From Shewanella algidipiscicola (GTDB taxonomy: Bacteria > Pseudomonadota > Gammaproteobacteria > Enterobacterales > Shewanellaceae), in assembly GCF_003605125.1 (NCBI RefSeq), contig NZ_QPQT01000010.1, positions 118,598 through 182,597 on the forward strand: a stretch of DNA of 64,000 bases, read 5' to 3'. The position numbers and the translations under genes are program-made. Under the pieces are notes generated by a model, which was given only the letters and a program-made list of their open reading frames with translations, had not been told where the DNA came from and made no database searches. Positions 35,210-45,649 of this stretch are shown piece after piece. Numbering within the stretch: position 1 is the first letter of the stretch; every line of letters begins with the position of its first letter.

Positions 35210-36609
35210 TGGCTAAGACACTCTATGAAAAAGTATGGGACAGCCACATTGTTGCCGCACCCCAAGGAGAAGCACCACTGATCTATGTCGATCGACATTT
35301 GGTACATGAGGTGACTTCACCTCAGGCATTTAGTGGCTTAAAGGTGGCGGGTCGTCAATTGCGCGCCCCCGAAAAAACCTTTGCTACCATGGATCACAAT
35401 ACCTCTACCAAGAGTGCCAGCTTAGATGCCCTAAGCCCAATGGCCCGCATTCAGGTAGAAACCTTGGCGCAAAACTGCGAAGAGTTTGGCGTTCGCCTTT
35501 ATGATATTCACCATAAAAACCAAGGCATAGTGCATGTGATGGGCCCGGAGCTGGGGATCACCTTGCCAGGTACTGTCATTGTGTGTGGTGATTCTCATAC
35601 CGCGACGCATGGCGCTTTTGGCGCACTGGCATTTGGTATTGGTACCTCTGAGGTTGAGCATGTGATGGCGACGCAGACTCTGCGCCAGCTTAAAGCGAAA
35701 ACCATGAAGATTGAGGTGCGTGGTCACGTTGCCGATGGCATTACCGCTAAAGATATCGTGCTGGCCATTATCGGTAAAATCGGCATGGATGGCGGTACGG
35801 GTTATGTGGTGGAGTTCTGCGGTGAGGCGATTGAAGCCCTGTCGATGGAAGGCCGTATGACTGTGTGTAACATGGCGATTGAGATGGGCGCCAAGGCGGG
35901 GATGGTAGCGCCTGATGCAACGACTATCGATTATGTCAAAGGGCGTGAATTTGCACCTAAAGGGGCCGATTGGGAGAGTGCCGTTGCCGCATGGCGTGAA
36001 TTACGCAGCGATGATGATGCTGTTTTTGATGCTCATGTGGTGTTACAGGCTGCGGACATCGCACCGCAACTGACTTGGGGTACCAATCCTGGTCAGGTAG
36101 TGGCTATCGATCAGCCGGTACCTAATCCGCTGGATGAACCCAACCCTACCTCACGCAGCAGTATCGAAAAAGCCCTTGAGTATGTAGCGCTTACAGCGGG
36201 CACCCGCATGACAGATGTCTCAATTAATAAAGTGTTTATCGGCTCGTGCACCAATTCGCGTATCGAAGATTTGCGCTCAGCGGCACATCAGGCCAAAGGG
36301 CGCAAGGTGGCTGCAGGCGTCACCGCCATAGTGGTGCCAGGCTCAGGCCTAGTGAAAGAGCAGGCCGAGGCCGAAGGGTTAGATAAAATCTTTATCGATG
36401 CAGGTTTCGAGTGGCGCTTGCCCGGTTGCTCTATGTGTTTGGCGATGAATGACGACAGGTTAGAAGCGGGCGATCGCTGTGCCTCCACCAGTAACCGTAA
36501 TTTTGAAGGGCGTCAAGGGCGCGGCAGTCGCACCCATTTGGTGAGCCCAGCCATGGCAGCCGCTGCTGCGGTTGCTGGTCATTTCGTCGATATTCGCAAA
36601 GCCTATTAG
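35209..36609 (+). CDS. leuC: 3-Isopropylmalate dehydratase large subunit
   Basis: A 466-aa aconitase-type protein binding a 4Fe-4S cluster. Visible are [35 protein letters not shown], and the cluster cysteines in FIGSCTNSR and GCSMCLAMN. It pairs with LeuD to isomerise 2-isopropylmalate. Starts at the last base of leuB. Confidence 0.97.
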
Positions 36610-36618
36610 GAGAGCATT

Positions 36619-37224
36619 ATGCAAGCATTTACCACTCATACTGGCCTAGCGACCATGATTGATAGCGCCAATATCGATACCGATCAAATCATCCCTAAGC
36701 AGTTTCTATCTAAGGTGACTCGCGACGGTTTTGGAGTGCATCTTTTTCATGACTGGCGTTATTTTGATGACGCTGGGGATACACCTAACCCTGCATTTAG
36801 CTTAAACCAAGCGCGCTATGCCGGCGCGTCAGTGTTGCTCGCCAAAGAGAACTTTGGTTGTGGCTCAAGCCGCGAGCATGCGCCATGGGCCTTAGCCGAT
36901 TTTGGTTTTAAAGTGATTATCGCCCCAAGCTTTGCCGATATCTTTTATGGTAATTCAATCAATAATGGCCTGTTGCCTGTTTGTTTGACTGAGGCGCAAG
37001 TACAACAGTTGATGGATGAGGTCAGCGCTCAGCAAGGTGCTCAGGTGACGGTTGATCTGCAGCGCCAGCAAGTTATTGCCCCTTCAGGCGCCGAGTTTGC
37101 TTTTACGATTGCCGAATCGGCGAGGCACAACCTACTCAATGGGTTGGATGCCATCGGTATTAGCTTAACTTACAGCGAGGCTATTGTTGCTTATGAGGCG
37201 CAGCTCCCCGCTTGGCGAGCTTAA
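36619..37224 (+). CDS. leuD: 3-Isopropylmalate dehydratase small subunit
   Basis: A 201-aa swivel-domain subunit partner of LeuC. It has [13 protein letters not shown] near the start, HDWRYFD, and the signature [16 protein letters not shown] (about 76-91). It lies 9 bp after leuC behind AGGAG and closes the operon. No clear hairpin terminator is seen after it. Confidence 0.97.
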   Translation: MQAFTTHTGLATMIDSANIDTDQIIPKQFLSKVTRDGFGVHLFHDWRYFDDAGDTPNPAFSLNQARYAGASVLLAKENFGCGSSREHAPWALADFGFKVIIAPSFADIFYGNSINNGLLPVCLTEAQVQQLMDEVSAQQGAQVTVDLQRQQVIAPSGAEFAFTIAESARHNLLNGLDAIGISLTYSEAIVAYEAQLPAWRA

Positions 37225-37728
37225 TGTAGCCTTAACTTTTTAGCGTACACTTGTACTGTACCTGTTCAAAATTGGGCCAGTTCAACAATGTGTTGTGCTG
37301 GCTTTGTTATATTGGTCGCGTGTAAATGCAAGTAAATTACTTTACTTACAATTGGTTAGGGTTTTTGGATCGTGTTTTTTTATGTAAGTCTAACAAGGAT
37401 AGTGATTTATGCTGCCATTTTTAACGGGTAAGAGTGAACACTTGTGTTATTAATGTTTTGCATTTATTTATATGATAAATAAGGTCTTTTGTTTTTTGTT
37501 ATATGCTTCCAGGCTTGGTTAAGTGAACATGGATCACATTTTTAGCCAGTTTTGTATCAGTTTTGTGAGCAGTTTTGTGTGTATTTCACTGCTCGATAAT
37601 GAGGTTGGCAGCATAATGAACTGAAATGATTTCTTTGCTTGTAAAGATATTCTGCGTAAGTAGACTGCGGCTCACTAAAAGACTGGAGTGATAACTCTAA
37701 GTCAGCTGATAACAATAAGAGAGCCACG
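37225..37728. other. 500-bp intergenic region between leuD and fadL
   Basis: No gene is seen. It is AT-rich, with an 8-bp AT palindrome (37464-37482) of doubtful meaning and three copies of CAGTTTTGT listed separately. The fadL promoter should lie in its right half, but I cannot place it firmly. Confidence 0.5.
37547..37578. repeat. Three direct repeats CAGTTTTGT upstream of fadL
   Basis: Exact copies at 37547-37555, 37558-37566 and 37570-37578, spaced 11 and 12 bp, about one helical turn. This suits a protein bound along one face of the DNA, 150 bp before fadL. Confidence 0.5.
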
Positions 37729-39042
37729 ATGAATAAGCGTATTTTATCTTTAGCGGTACTTGCAGCCATGACTGCACCTTTAACTCAAGTTCAGGCAGCA
37801 GGCTTCCAGCTTGCAGAGTATTCAGCCACAGGTTTAGGCCGCGCCTATGCTGGTGAAGCGGCGATAGCCGATAACGCCGCCGTGCAAAACCGCAACCCAG
37901 CCATGTTGACCTATTTAGCGGGCACTCAAATCACCGCTGGTGCGATTTTGGTTATGCCAAATATCGATATCAATGGCGAAGTGACTTACACCGATGGTAT
38001 TAATGCCACTTCTGCACAAGATATTGCCGATGACGCGGTAGTGCCTAACTTTTACCTGTCGCATCAGTTGAATGACCAGTGGTTTTTAGGCCTAGGTATT
38101 GGCAGTAACTTTGGTATGGCGACCGAGTTAGATGACAGTTTCCGTGGCACACAGTATGGTAACGAAGCGTCTGTGACCACAATCGAAATCAACCCAAATG
38201 TGGCTTACCGTATTAATGATCAGTTCAGTGTTGGTGCGGGTGTCCGTTTAGTCTTAGGTGAAGGTAGCATTGGTGCTAAGAGCTCTGCTGACGTTACATT
38301 GCCGCCGCAAATGGGCAGTCTTAAAGTGCCTAAAGGTACAACCCTTAAGTATATGGAAGGCGATGATGTCGCCTGGGGTTGGCAACTAGGTGCCGCTTGG
38401 CAGTTAAACGAGGCGCATCGTATCGGTGTTAACTATCGCTCAGCGGTTGATCAAACCCTTGAAGGTGAAGCCAATGGTTTTGCCTTCAACCCACTCGATC
38501 CAAGCTTAAAGCTGGCTGGCTCTATGGAGTTGTCGTTGCCGGCAACGGCTGAGATCGCCTCTTTTCACCAGTTAAGTAATGATATTGCGGTGCACGCGAG
38601 CATCAATTGGACTGATTGGAGTTCATTTGAAAAGCTAGAAGCCGTGATCCCAGCGCTACCTACGCCAACGCAACTGGTGAAGCAAGAAAACTGGCAAGAC
38701 AGCTATCGCTTTGCCTTAGGCGCGACCTATGACCTGTCGGCGTTATCGACACTGCGTGCTGGTGTCGCTTATGACAAATCGGCAGTGTCAGATGATAACC
38801 GTACCCTCACAATTCCTGAAATGGATCGTGTTTGGGTGAGCGCCGGTTACAGTTATAAGATGAGCAAGCAGTTGGATCTAGATGTCGGCGTTACCTATAT
38901 CTTTGCCGACGAGTCTGCAGTCAAGGAGCCGCGCCCAGGTATCGCGTCTGATCTAACGTCTGCTCCTTTTGGCGGCACATTTAGCGGTACCACCAGCGGT
39001 AACATTATGTTATTCGGTGTTCAGGCAAGCTATCGCTTTTAA
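37729..39042 (+). CDS. fadL: FadL-family outer membrane long-chain fatty acid transporter
   Basis: A 437-aa outer membrane barrel. Signal peptide to about residue 23 (AVLAAMTAPLTQVQAA), then the conserved mature start GFQLAEYSATGLGRAYAGEAA and NRNPAML of the hatch domain; many alternating beta strands follow, and the protein ends in a terminal aromatic residue (SYRF), as porin-type barrels do. It takes up long-chain fatty acids or other hydrophobic compounds; the exact substrate cannot be told. Confidence 0.92.
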   Translation: MNKRILSLAVLAAMTAPLTQVQAAGFQLAEYSATGLGRAYAGEAAIADNAAVQNRNPAMLTYLAGTQITAGAILVMPNIDINGEVTYTDGINATSAQDIADDAVVPNFYLSHQLNDQWFLGLGIGSNFGMATELDDSFRGTQYGNEASVTTIEINPNVAYRINDQFSVGAGVRLVLGEGSIGAKSSADVTLPPQMGSLKVPKGTTLKYMEGDDVAWGWQLGAAWQLNEAHRIGVNYRSAVDQTLEGEANGFAFNPLDPSLKLAGSMELSLPATAEIASFHQLSNDIAVHASINWTDWSSFEKLEAVIPALPTPTQLVKQENWQDSYRFALGATYDLSALSTLRAGVAYDKSAVSDDNRTLTIPEMDRVWVSAGYSYKMSKQLDLDVGVTYIFADESAVKEPRPGIASDLTSAPFGGTFSGTTSGNIMLFGVQASYRF

Positions 39043-39057
39043 GGGCTAACCGGACCT

Positions 39058-39095
39058 AAAAGGGGTTGAGGCGTTGTGCTTCGCCCCTTTTTTTT
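39058..39095 (+). terminator. Terminator of fadL
   Basis: AAAAGGGG and CCCCTTTT with an 18-base loop and a run of eight Ts, 16 bp after the fadL stop. Confidence 0.8.
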
Positions 39096-39285
39096 ATGCA
39101 AGTTATTGGGTAGCAGCAGCTTTTAGTATGGGAGGGGAGGTAACTTTTATTCGCAAAATGGATCTTAGGCGATTATATTCTTCTCAATATCAAACCATTA
39201 TTCACTGTTGCTGATTGTTGCAGTATTACCCCGTCGGCCGTTATGGTGTTATTGGCTTGACCTTAATTCGCATAAGAGGTGCAAA

Positions 39286-39744
39286 ATGAAACCCTTACTC
39301 CTAGCTGCAAGCATAGCGCTACTGCCGATGTCGGCTATTGCAACCACCCAGTCAACAGAAGTGGTTAAAAGCTTTATTGACGCCTATAACCAACACAGTG
39401 TCGAGCAGATGATGCAGTATGTGACCGATGAGGTTCGCTGGATGCACATTACGGGCAACCAAGTCGATATTGAAACGGCTAACAAAGACCAGTTTGGCGC
39501 TGCAATGACTGATTACTTCGAAACCTTAAACCATCCCAAGGCCACTATTTTACAGATGATCGACTCATCGCATTATGTCAGCACGGTCGAGCGAGTCAGT
39601 TGGACTCACGAAGGCGAAGAGCTGAGTCAATGTAGTATTGGTAATTTTAGAGTGCAAGAGGGCAAAATTGCCGAGTTTTGGTATTTGCCGGCTCATGCCT
39701 GTGATGATATTCCTACAGTGAATCATGCCGATGAAGCGCGTTAA
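39286..39744 (+). CDS. Exported NTF2/SnoaL-like protein
   Basis: A 152-aa protein. AGAGG seven bases before ATG 39286 and a clean signal peptide (LLLAASIALLPMSAIA, cleavage after residue 20) support this start over an upstream one at 39208. The mature part has the SnoaL/NTF2-like pattern: VVKSFIDAYNQHSVEQMMQYV, then VRWMHITG, and a final EGKIAEFWYLPA strand. Such folds bind small ligands or act as isomerases; function unknown. glpK follows 30 bp later, so they may be co-transcribed. Confidence 0.75.
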   Translation: MKPLLLAASIALLPMSAIATTQSTEVVKSFIDAYNQHSVEQMMQYVTDEVRWMHITGNQVDIETANKDQFGAAMTDYFETLNHPKATILQMIDSSHYVSTVERVSWTHEGEELSQCSIGNFRVQEGKIAEFWYLPAHACDDIPTVNHADEAR

Positions 39745-39774
39745 CCTCTTAAGTCATAGTGTGGAGTTGTTATA

Positions 39775-41262
39775 GTGGATAAGCGTTATGTCATCGCACT
39801 GGATCAGGGTACAACCAGTTCTCGGGCGATGATTTTTGATCATGATGCCAATATTGTTGCCGTTTCGCAGCGGGAATTTGCACAGATATACCCTAAGGCG
39901 GGATGGGTTGAGCATGATCCGATGGAGATCTGGTCATCGCAAAGCTCGACCTTAATCGAAGCCTTAGCACGTGCGGGGATCCATGGCGATGAGGTTGCCG
40001 CAATTGGCATTACTAATCAGCGTGAAACCACTGTGGTGTGGGACAAAACCACGGGTAAACCCATTTACAATGCAATTGTGTGGCAGTGTCGTCGCAGTCA
40101 GCCCCTGTGTGAGGCGCTTAAGCAGCGTGGCCTAACTCAATATATTCAGCAGACCACAGGTTTATTGCTCGATCCCTATTTTTCGGCCACTAAGATCCGC
40201 TGGATTTTAGACAATGTCGCAGGAGCCAGAGAGAAGGCTCAAGCCGGCGACCTGCTGTTTGGCACTATCGATACTTGGTTAGTATGGAAGCTGACAGAGG
40301 GCAAGGTGCATGTGACTGATCCCACTAATGCTTCGCGTACCATGCTATTTGATATTCACAAGCAGCAGTGGGATCCGCTGTTACTCGATGAGCTGGATAT
40401 CCCAGCCTCCATGTTGCCCGAGGTTAAACCCTCATGTGCCATCTATGGTAATACTCGTATTGCTGGGGAGGGCGGTGAGATCCCCGTTGCAGGCATGGCG
40501 GGCGATCAGCAGTCGGCGCTTTTTGGTCAGTTATGCATAGATGAAGGTATGGCTAAAAATACCTATGGCACAGGTTGTTTTTTACTGATGAATACTGGCC
40601 TGCAGGCGGTGCAATCACGTCATGGGCTATTGACCACTATTGCCATTGGTGCCCAATGCGAAGTGAATTACGCTTTAGAAGGCTCGGTATTTATGGGCGG
40701 AGCAACCATTCAATGGCTGCGTGATGAATTAGGGCTTATCCGTGATGCTCAAGATACCGAATATTTTGCCTCAAAAGTGTGCGACACCAATGGCGTCTAT
40801 CTGGTACCTGCGTTTGTGGGATTAGGCGCTCCTTATTGGGATGCCAATGCCCGTGGCGCACTGGTAGGCTTATCTCGTGGCGCTAACCGTAACCACATTA
40901 TCCGTGCCGCGCTTGAGGCCATTGCCTACCAAAGTAAGGATCTGCTCGATGCCATGATCAAAGATAGTGGCGTGCAATTAAAGCAGATAAAAGTCGATGG
41001 CGGGGCGGTGGCAAATGATTTCTTGATGCAGTTTCAGGCTGATATTACCAATGTTGAAGTGCAGCGTCCCGCTGTTACTGAAACGACCGCCATGGGCGCG
41101 GCATTTCTGGCGGGGCTTGCTGTGGGTTTCTGGCAATCTACGGCTGAATTAAAACATAAGGCGGGGGTGGATAGGTGTTTTACTCCGTCGATTAGTCCTG
41201 ATACGCGTCAAGCGCTATACCAAGGGTGGAAACTGGCGGTCGCGCAAGTCACTGAACATTAA
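39775..41262 (+). CDS. glpK: Glycerol kinase
   Basis: A 495-aa FGGY-family kinase phosphorylating glycerol. It begins [18 protein letters not shown] (phosphate 1 loop), and has [21 protein letters not shown], a [12 protein letters not shown] segment, [12 protein letters not shown], and [14 protein letters not shown] near the end. GTG start. No glpF is adjacent, in contrast to E. coli glpFK. Confidence 0.97.
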   Translation: MDKRYVIALDQGTTSSRAMIFDHDANIVAVSQREFAQIYPKAGWVEHDPMEIWSSQSSTLIEALARAGIHGDEVAAIGITNQRETTVVWDKTTGKPIYNAIVWQCRRSQPLCEALKQRGLTQYIQQTTGLLLDPYFSATKIRWILDNVAGAREKAQAGDLLFGTIDTWLVWKLTEGKVHVTDPTNASRTMLFDIHKQQWDPLLLDELDIPASMLPEVKPSCAIYGNTRIAGEGGEIPVAGMAGDQQSALFGQLCIDEGMAKNTYGTGCFLLMNTGLQAVQSRHGLLTTIAIGAQCEVNYALEGSVFMGGATIQWLRDELGLIRDAQDTEYFASKVCDTNGVYLVPAFVGLGAPYWDANARGALVGLSRGANRNHIIRAALEAIAYQSKDLLDAMIKDSGVQLKQIKVDGGAVANDFLMQFQADITNVEVQRPAVTETTAMGAAFLAGLAVGFWQSTAELKHKAGVDRCFTPSISPDTRQALYQGWKLAVAQVTEH

Positions 41263-41301
41263 TTATTGTGGCTTGTCTGGTCACGTCAAGCTAAGCCAGC
41301 C

Positions 41302-41589
41302 TTAGACGTCAATATCGATATGGGGTAAAGGCGATGATAGCGCTTCATCTTGGGCGCGTTGTTCTTGGGCTTTACGATGTGCACGACCACGACGATCGCC
41401 ACGCGGGTTGGCACGGCGTTCTTCTTTTTTACGGCGCTCAAGATGCGGCGGTAATTGAGACTGAGGCGCCTCATGACTGTCGGCATGGATAGCCTCAATG
41501 TTTTCAGTTTGCTCTACGATCCGCTTACGTTTGGTGATTTGCATCACAGGTCGTGCCAGCATGGCATATACACTGTCTAAACTAATCAT
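41302..41589 (-). CDS. Small highly charged protein of unknown function
   Basis: A 95-aa protein preceded by AGAGG five bases before its ATG, which supports it over an overlapping frame (41286-41498). The start MISLDSVYAMLARPVMQI is followed by a strongly charged, Arg/Glu-rich middle (HLERRKKEERRANPRGDRRG) that is probably a helix or disordered. No recognised domain. It converges with glpK. Confidence 0.55.
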   Translation of the reverse strand: MISLDSVYAMLARPVMQITKRKRIVEQTENIEAIHADSHEAPQSQLPPHLERRKKEERRANPRGDRRGRAHRKAQEQRAQDEALSSPLPHIDIDV

Positions 41590-42043
41590 GTTGACCTCTG
41601 CCTTGGCATTTTCTTTGTTCTCCCCTGTACCTTGTATTAGATTATATCGACCAAACTTGGCTAAATTTTAGTCTATGGCGTTTTTTTATTTTTTACCAAT
41701 CGTTTTTATTGTGTCGGCAGTGATACTGCGTAATTACGATGATAAGGGGTTGGTGATGTTAAATCAGGTGAGTATTTTCAGCGCGTAAGTTGGTGGGCTA
41801 TTGATGTTAAGATGTGTGCTTCTGCGAATCCAATGAGGGCAATAATCGCTAACCTTGTCCAATATTAGGGTGACAGATCCACCTAATGGCTGATTTCGGT
41901 TATTTGTGGCGATATTTTGTACTTAAACAACGCGCTCCTAGTCCCTCACTCCCGCTTTTTGCCGTGAATTACCCCTGTTATTAAATATTTACAAACATGC
42001 CGCTAAGCCGCTTGAATACTGGCTTTATAAATAATTTCATTCC
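41590..42043. other. Intergenic region upstream of mraZ
   Basis: 450 bp between the divergent 95-aa gene and the mraZ promoter. No further gene or clear structure is seen. Confidence 0.5.
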
Positions 42044-42071
42044 TTGACAATACTTGCATAGTATCTCTAAA
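42044..42071 (+). promoter_or_regulatory. Promoter of the dcw cluster (PmraZ)
   Basis: A perfect TTGACA (42044-42049), 16-bp spacer and TCTAAA (42066-42071), directly before the MraZ repeats. Confidence 0.65.
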
Positions 42072-42080
42072 CTTAGCATC

Positions 42081-42110
42081 TGTGGGAAATTGTGGATATT
42101 TGTGGATCAT
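42081..42110 (+). promoter_or_regulatory. MraZ operator: three 10-bp TGTGG direct repeats
   Basis: TGTGGGAAAT, TGTGGATATT and TGTGGATCAT lie head to tail with exact 10-bp period. MraZ binds TGGGN-type direct repeats with this spacing upstream of its own gene, so autorepression of the cluster is expected. Confidence 0.85.
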
Positions 42111-42135
42111 TTAATTTTAACAAGGATGAATTAAC

Positions 42136-42594
42136 GTGTTTCGTGGTGCGAACGCTATAAACCTTGATACGAAAGGACGGATCGCCATTCCAAAGCGATA
42201 TCGTGAGACGCTGCACGCCGAATTTAATAGCCAGTTGATTATCACAGTTGATTTTGACGACCCCTGTTTATTGCTATATCCGCTAGAAGCTTGGAAGAAG
42301 ATTGAAGCCAAGTTATTGCTGTTATCAGACACTCGAAAGACCGAGCGTTCGATGAAGCGCATGTTACTCGGCTATGCCCACGAATGTGAATTAGATACCA
42401 ATGGTCGCCTGCTATTGCCTCCTCCTCTGCGTCAGTACGCTAACTTAGACAAGCGTGCGATGTTGGTGGGGCAATTGAATAAATTTGAGCTGTGGGATGA
42501 AGCGCAATGGCAGCAACAGATCGAACTTAGCCATGAAATGATTCAAAGCGAAGCGTTTGCAGACAGCGAACGTTTGGCTGACTTCTCTTTGTAA
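42136..42594 (+). CDS. mraZ: MraZ transcriptional regulator
   Basis: A 152-aa protein with two SpoVT/AbrB-like half domains: [22 protein letters not shown] and [17 protein letters not shown]. It forms a ring-shaped oligomer and represses the dcw promoter. GTG start with AAGGA nine bases upstream. First gene of the cluster, followed by rsmH after 33 bp. Confidence 0.97.
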   Translation: MFRGANAINLDTKGRIAIPKRYRETLHAEFNSQLIITVDFDDPCLLLYPLEAWKKIEAKLLLLSDTRKTERSMKRMLLGYAHECELDTNGRLLLPPPLRQYANLDKRAMLVGQLNKFELWDEAQWQQQIELSHEMIQSEAFADSERLADFSL

Positions 42595-42627
42595 TAAAGA
42601 GATTAACTTAATAGATAGAAGAGAGCG

Positions 42628-43569
42628 ATGACTCAAGAATTTGCGCACTTATCAGTACTGTTGAACGAAACGGTAGCAGGACTCAACATTAAGCCAGGTG
42701 GTATCTATATTGATGGCACCTTCGGACGTGGTGGGCATTCTAGAGAAGTGCTCAAGCAGTTAGGTGAAACAGGCCGCCTCATCGCAATCGATCGTGATCC
42801 GCAGGCGATTGCCGCCGCGGAGCAGTTTGCCGATGATAAACGTTTTTCTATCGTGCATGGTGGGTTTGGTCAGTTAGCGCAATATGTTAACGAGCTTAAT
42901 CTTAAAGGTAAGATAGACGGCATCTTATTTGATTTTGGTGTTTCCTCCCCACAACTCGATGATGCCGAACGTGGCTTTAGCTTTCTGCGCGATGGTCCGC
43001 TCGATATGCGTATGGACAATTCACAAGGCGAAACCGCAGCACAATGGCTAGCTCGCGCCGAAATTGAAGATATGGCTTGGGTATTTAAAACCTATGGCGA
43101 AGAGAAAAACGCCCGCCATATTGCCCGTTGCATCGCCGCCGATCGTGATAAAACCCCCTTTTTACGCACCACAGAGTTAGCGGATTTGATCGCGCGTATC
43201 AGCAAGAGTAAAGAGCGTAACAAGCATCCTGCAACCCGAGTGTTTCAAGCGATCCGTATCTACATTAACAGCGAGTTAGAACAGATAGATCAAGCGCTTG
43301 AAGGCGCTTTAAGTGTACTTGCACCACAAGGGCGCTTATCGGTCATCAGCTTTCATTCGTTAGAAGATCGTATGGTAAAGCGTTTTATTCGTCGCCACAG
43401 TCAGGGAGAGTCTGTGCCTCATGGCTTACCTATTACTGAAGCTGAAATCAATAAGACCAAATTACTTAAGCCGATAGGTAAGGCGATTAAGCCGTCAGCT
43501 GAAGAGATTGAGCGCAACACCAGAGCAAGAAGTTCGGTGTTACGCATCGCTGAGCGACTCGATTATTAA
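42628..43569 (+). CDS. rsmH: 16S rRNA m4C1402 methyltransferase RsmH
   Basis: A 313-aa SAM-dependent methyltransferase (formerly MraW). It has [10 protein letters not shown] at the start, [13 protein letters not shown] for SAM binding, [30 protein letters not shown], and [15 protein letters not shown]. Methylates N4 of C1402 in 16S rRNA. ftsL follows. Confidence 0.97.
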   Translation: MTQEFAHLSVLLNETVAGLNIKPGGIYIDGTFGRGGHSREVLKQLGETGRLIAIDRDPQAIAAAEQFADDKRFSIVHGGFGQLAQYVNELNLKGKIDGILFDFGVSSPQLDDAERGFSFLRDGPLDMRMDNSQGETAAQWLARAEIEDMAWVFKTYGEEKNARHIARCIAADRDKTPFLRTTELADLIARISKSKERNKHPATRVFQAIRIYINSELEQIDQALEGALSVLAPQGRLSVISFHSLEDRMVKRFIRRHSQGESVPHGLPITEAEINKTKLLKPIGKAIKPSAEEIERNTRARSSVLRIAERLDY

Positions 43570-43601
43570 CCTCGCGATGGGTTTTGAGATAAGGGATTTT
43601 A

Positions 43602-43916
43602 GTGAGTAAAACACAGCTTAACTTGACCCGCATCGTGTTACTGGATTTATGGCATCACAAGTGGGTGCTATTGCTCGCGGTGGCCGTGTTAGCTAATGCC
43701 GTGTTGGTGGTGTACACCAGCCATGCCAGCCGTAAGTACACCAGTCAGTGGGAGCAGTTATTGCAAGAACGCGACCGCCTCGATATTGAGTGGCGTAATT
43801 TGCTGTTAGAAGAGCAGTCGCAATCTGAGCACAGCCGTGTGACTCGTATTGCGACCAAAGAATTAGAGATGATCAGGCCCTTGCCTAACGAAGAAGTGGT
43901 GATAAGAATACCGTGA
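43602..43916 (+). CDS. ftsL: Cell division protein FtsL
   Basis: A 104-aa bitopic protein: short basic N-terminus, one membrane segment (WVLLLAVAVLANAVLVVYTS, about 20-40), then a periplasmic coiled coil. It joins FtsB and FtsQ in the divisome. GTG start with AAGGG; the stop overlaps ftsI by four bases. Confidence 0.93.
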   Translation: MSKTQLNLTRIVLLDLWHHKWVLLLAVAVLANAVLVVYTSHASRKYTSQWEQLLQERDRLDIEWRNLLLEEQSQSEHSRVTRIATKELEMIRPLPNEEVVIRIP

Positions 43917-45649
43917 AAAAACAAGCGAAACGTAAGCAAAAACCACAACTTATCCACTGGCGTCTATACGTCGTAGTGGCGTTTGTGTGTGTGTTGTTTA
44001 CCAGCTTAGTGGGACGCGCGGCGTATATTCAAATTATTGAGCCAGAAAAGCTGCGCCACGAGAGTGATATGCGCACGCTACGGACCACAAGCCGCGAAGT
44101 GCACCGAGGCTTGATCACCGACCGCAACGGCGAGATGCTTGCCGTTAGTGTGCCCGTTAAGGCGGTTTATGCCGACCCTAAAGTGGTGCATGACGAAGAT
44201 GGTTTTGCTGATATGCGTCGCTGGCAAGCGTTAGCCGACGTGTTGCACGAGCCTAAAAGCGAGATTCTTACGCGGGTGCAATCAAACCCAAAGCGCCGCT
44301 TTACCTACCTTAAGCGTCAAGTCACGCCTGCCGTTGCCGATTACATTAAGCAACTTAAGTTACCCGGTGTGTACTTAAAAGCCGAGTCGCGACGCTACTA
44401 TCCCACCAGTGAAATTTCGGCGCAGCTGGTGGGTCTGACCAATATTGATGATATCGGTATTGAAGGCATTGAAAATACCTATAACGACTGGCTGACGGGT
44501 ACGCCGACCAAGCAACAGGTGCGTAAGTCGCGCGACGGTCATGTGGTTGAACGGTTAGACACGGTGCAAATGGGTGAAAACTCTAATGATTTAGTGCTCA
44601 GTATCGATCAGCGCATTCAGCAGCTTGCCTACCGTGAGATTAAACGTACTACGGAAATCAACCAAGCGACGTCAGCCTCGATTGTGGTGCTCGATGTGCA
44701 TACGGGCGAAGTATTAGCCATGGCGAATACTCCCTCTTATAACCCTAACTCTAGGGATAATCTGCAGAGTTACCGCATGCGCAATCGCGCGCTCACCGAT
44801 GCCTATGAACCGGGCTCAACCATTAAGCCGTTTGTGGTCGCGGCGGCATTGGAAGCAGGCACCATTGACGTTAATCAGATTTTTAAGACTCACCCAGGAC
44901 GCATTCGCATCGGTGGTAAAATTGTGCGTGATGGGCGCAACTACGGTGACATGAGCCTTGCCGATGTATTGGTGCATTCAAGCAACGTGGGCATGACCCA
45001 AATTGCGCTCTCTATGCCGGTGCAAGATCTATTGGGCTATTATCAAGCGATGGGGCTGGGCAGCTACTCTGGCATTAACCTTCCGGGTGAAAGCGCCGGA
45101 CTCATTCATGATCGCCGTCGCTGGTCTGATTTTGAACGAGCGACCCTCTCTTTTGGTTATGCCTTAACGGTAACGCCGCTGCAGATAGCCAGAATGTACG
45201 CCATGCTAGGCAGTGGTGGCATCTTGTATCCTTCATCCATTCTTAAATTAAATCAGCCACCTGAAGGGCAGCGCGTGGTATCGACCGAGGTGGCCGAAAA
45301 CGTAATGCAGATGCTGATAGGGGTGACCGAGCCAGGTGGCACCGCCAAGAAAGCCCATATTGATGGTTATCCGGTTGCGGGTAAAACGGGCACAGCACGT
45401 AAGGCGGTTGCTGGTGGTTATGGTGACGACTACGTGGCGTTATTCGCTGGTGTAGCTCCGGTACATAATCCTAAGTTGGCGATTGTCGTCGTGGTCAACG
45501 AACCCAAAGGCGATCGTTATTATGGCGGTGATATTGCAGCTCCAGTGTTTGCCAAAGTGATGTCAGGGGCGTTACAGATGTTGAATGTTGAGCCTATTAG
45601 TGCTTCAGACAAAGTGAGATTAGCCGGTAATGTTAGGAGAGGTGAATAA
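43913..45649 (+). CDS. ftsI: Peptidoglycan DD-transpeptidase FtsI (PBP3)
   Basis: A 578-aa septal transpeptidase. N-terminal membrane anchor ([20 protein letters not shown]), a pedestal domain, then the penicillin-binding motifs in order: EPGSTIKPF (active-site Ser, STIK), SSN in [10 protein letters not shown], and KTG in [16 protein letters not shown] start overlapping ftsL. Works with FtsW at the septum. Confidence 0.97.
   Translation: MKKQAKRKQKPQLIHWRLYVVVAFVCVLFTSLVGRAAYIQIIEPEKLRHESDMRTLRTTSREVHRGLITDRNGEMLAVSVPVKAVYADPKVVHDEDGFADMRRWQALADVLHEPKSEILTRVQSNPKRRFTYLKRQVTPAVADYIKQLKLPGVYLKAESRRYYPTSEISAQLVGLTNIDDIGIEGIENTYNDWLTGTPTKQQVRKSRDGHVVERLDTVQMGENSNDLVLSIDQRIQQLAYREIKRTTEINQATSASIVVLDVHTGEVLAMANTPSYNPNSRDNLQSYRMRNRALTDAYEPGSTIKPFVVAAALEAGTIDVNQIFKTHPGRIRIGGKIVRDGRNYGDMSLADVLVHSSNVGMTQIALSMPVQDLLGYYQAMGLGSYSGINLPGESAGLIHDRRRWSDFERATLSFGYALTVTPLQIARMYAMLGSGGILYPSSILKLNQPPEGQRVVSTEVAENVMQMLIGVTEPGGTAKKAHIDGYPVAGKTGTARKAVAGGYGDDYVALFAGVAPVHNPKLAIVVVVNEPKGDRYYGGDIAAPVFAKVMSGALQMLNVEPISASDKVRLAGNVRRGE

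Noticed and set aside
37464..37482. AT palindrome TTATTTAT-ATG-ATAAATAA
   Set aside because: The stretch is nearly all A and T, where such palindromes arise easily; no neighbouring signal supports a function.
37529..37548. CRP-like site upstream of fadL (GTGA...ATCACA)
   Set aside because: The half-sites are separated by seven bases instead of six, so the symmetry of a CRP site is broken.
39208..39285. Longer form of the NTF2-like protein
   Set aside because: The extension would bury the signal peptide; the ATG at 39286 has AGAGG and gives a clean signal sequence.
41286..41498. Alternative minus-strand frame overlapping the 95-aa gene
   Set aside because: The 95-aa frame has a good ribosome site; the alternative has none seen and its composition looks like frame-shifted coding.
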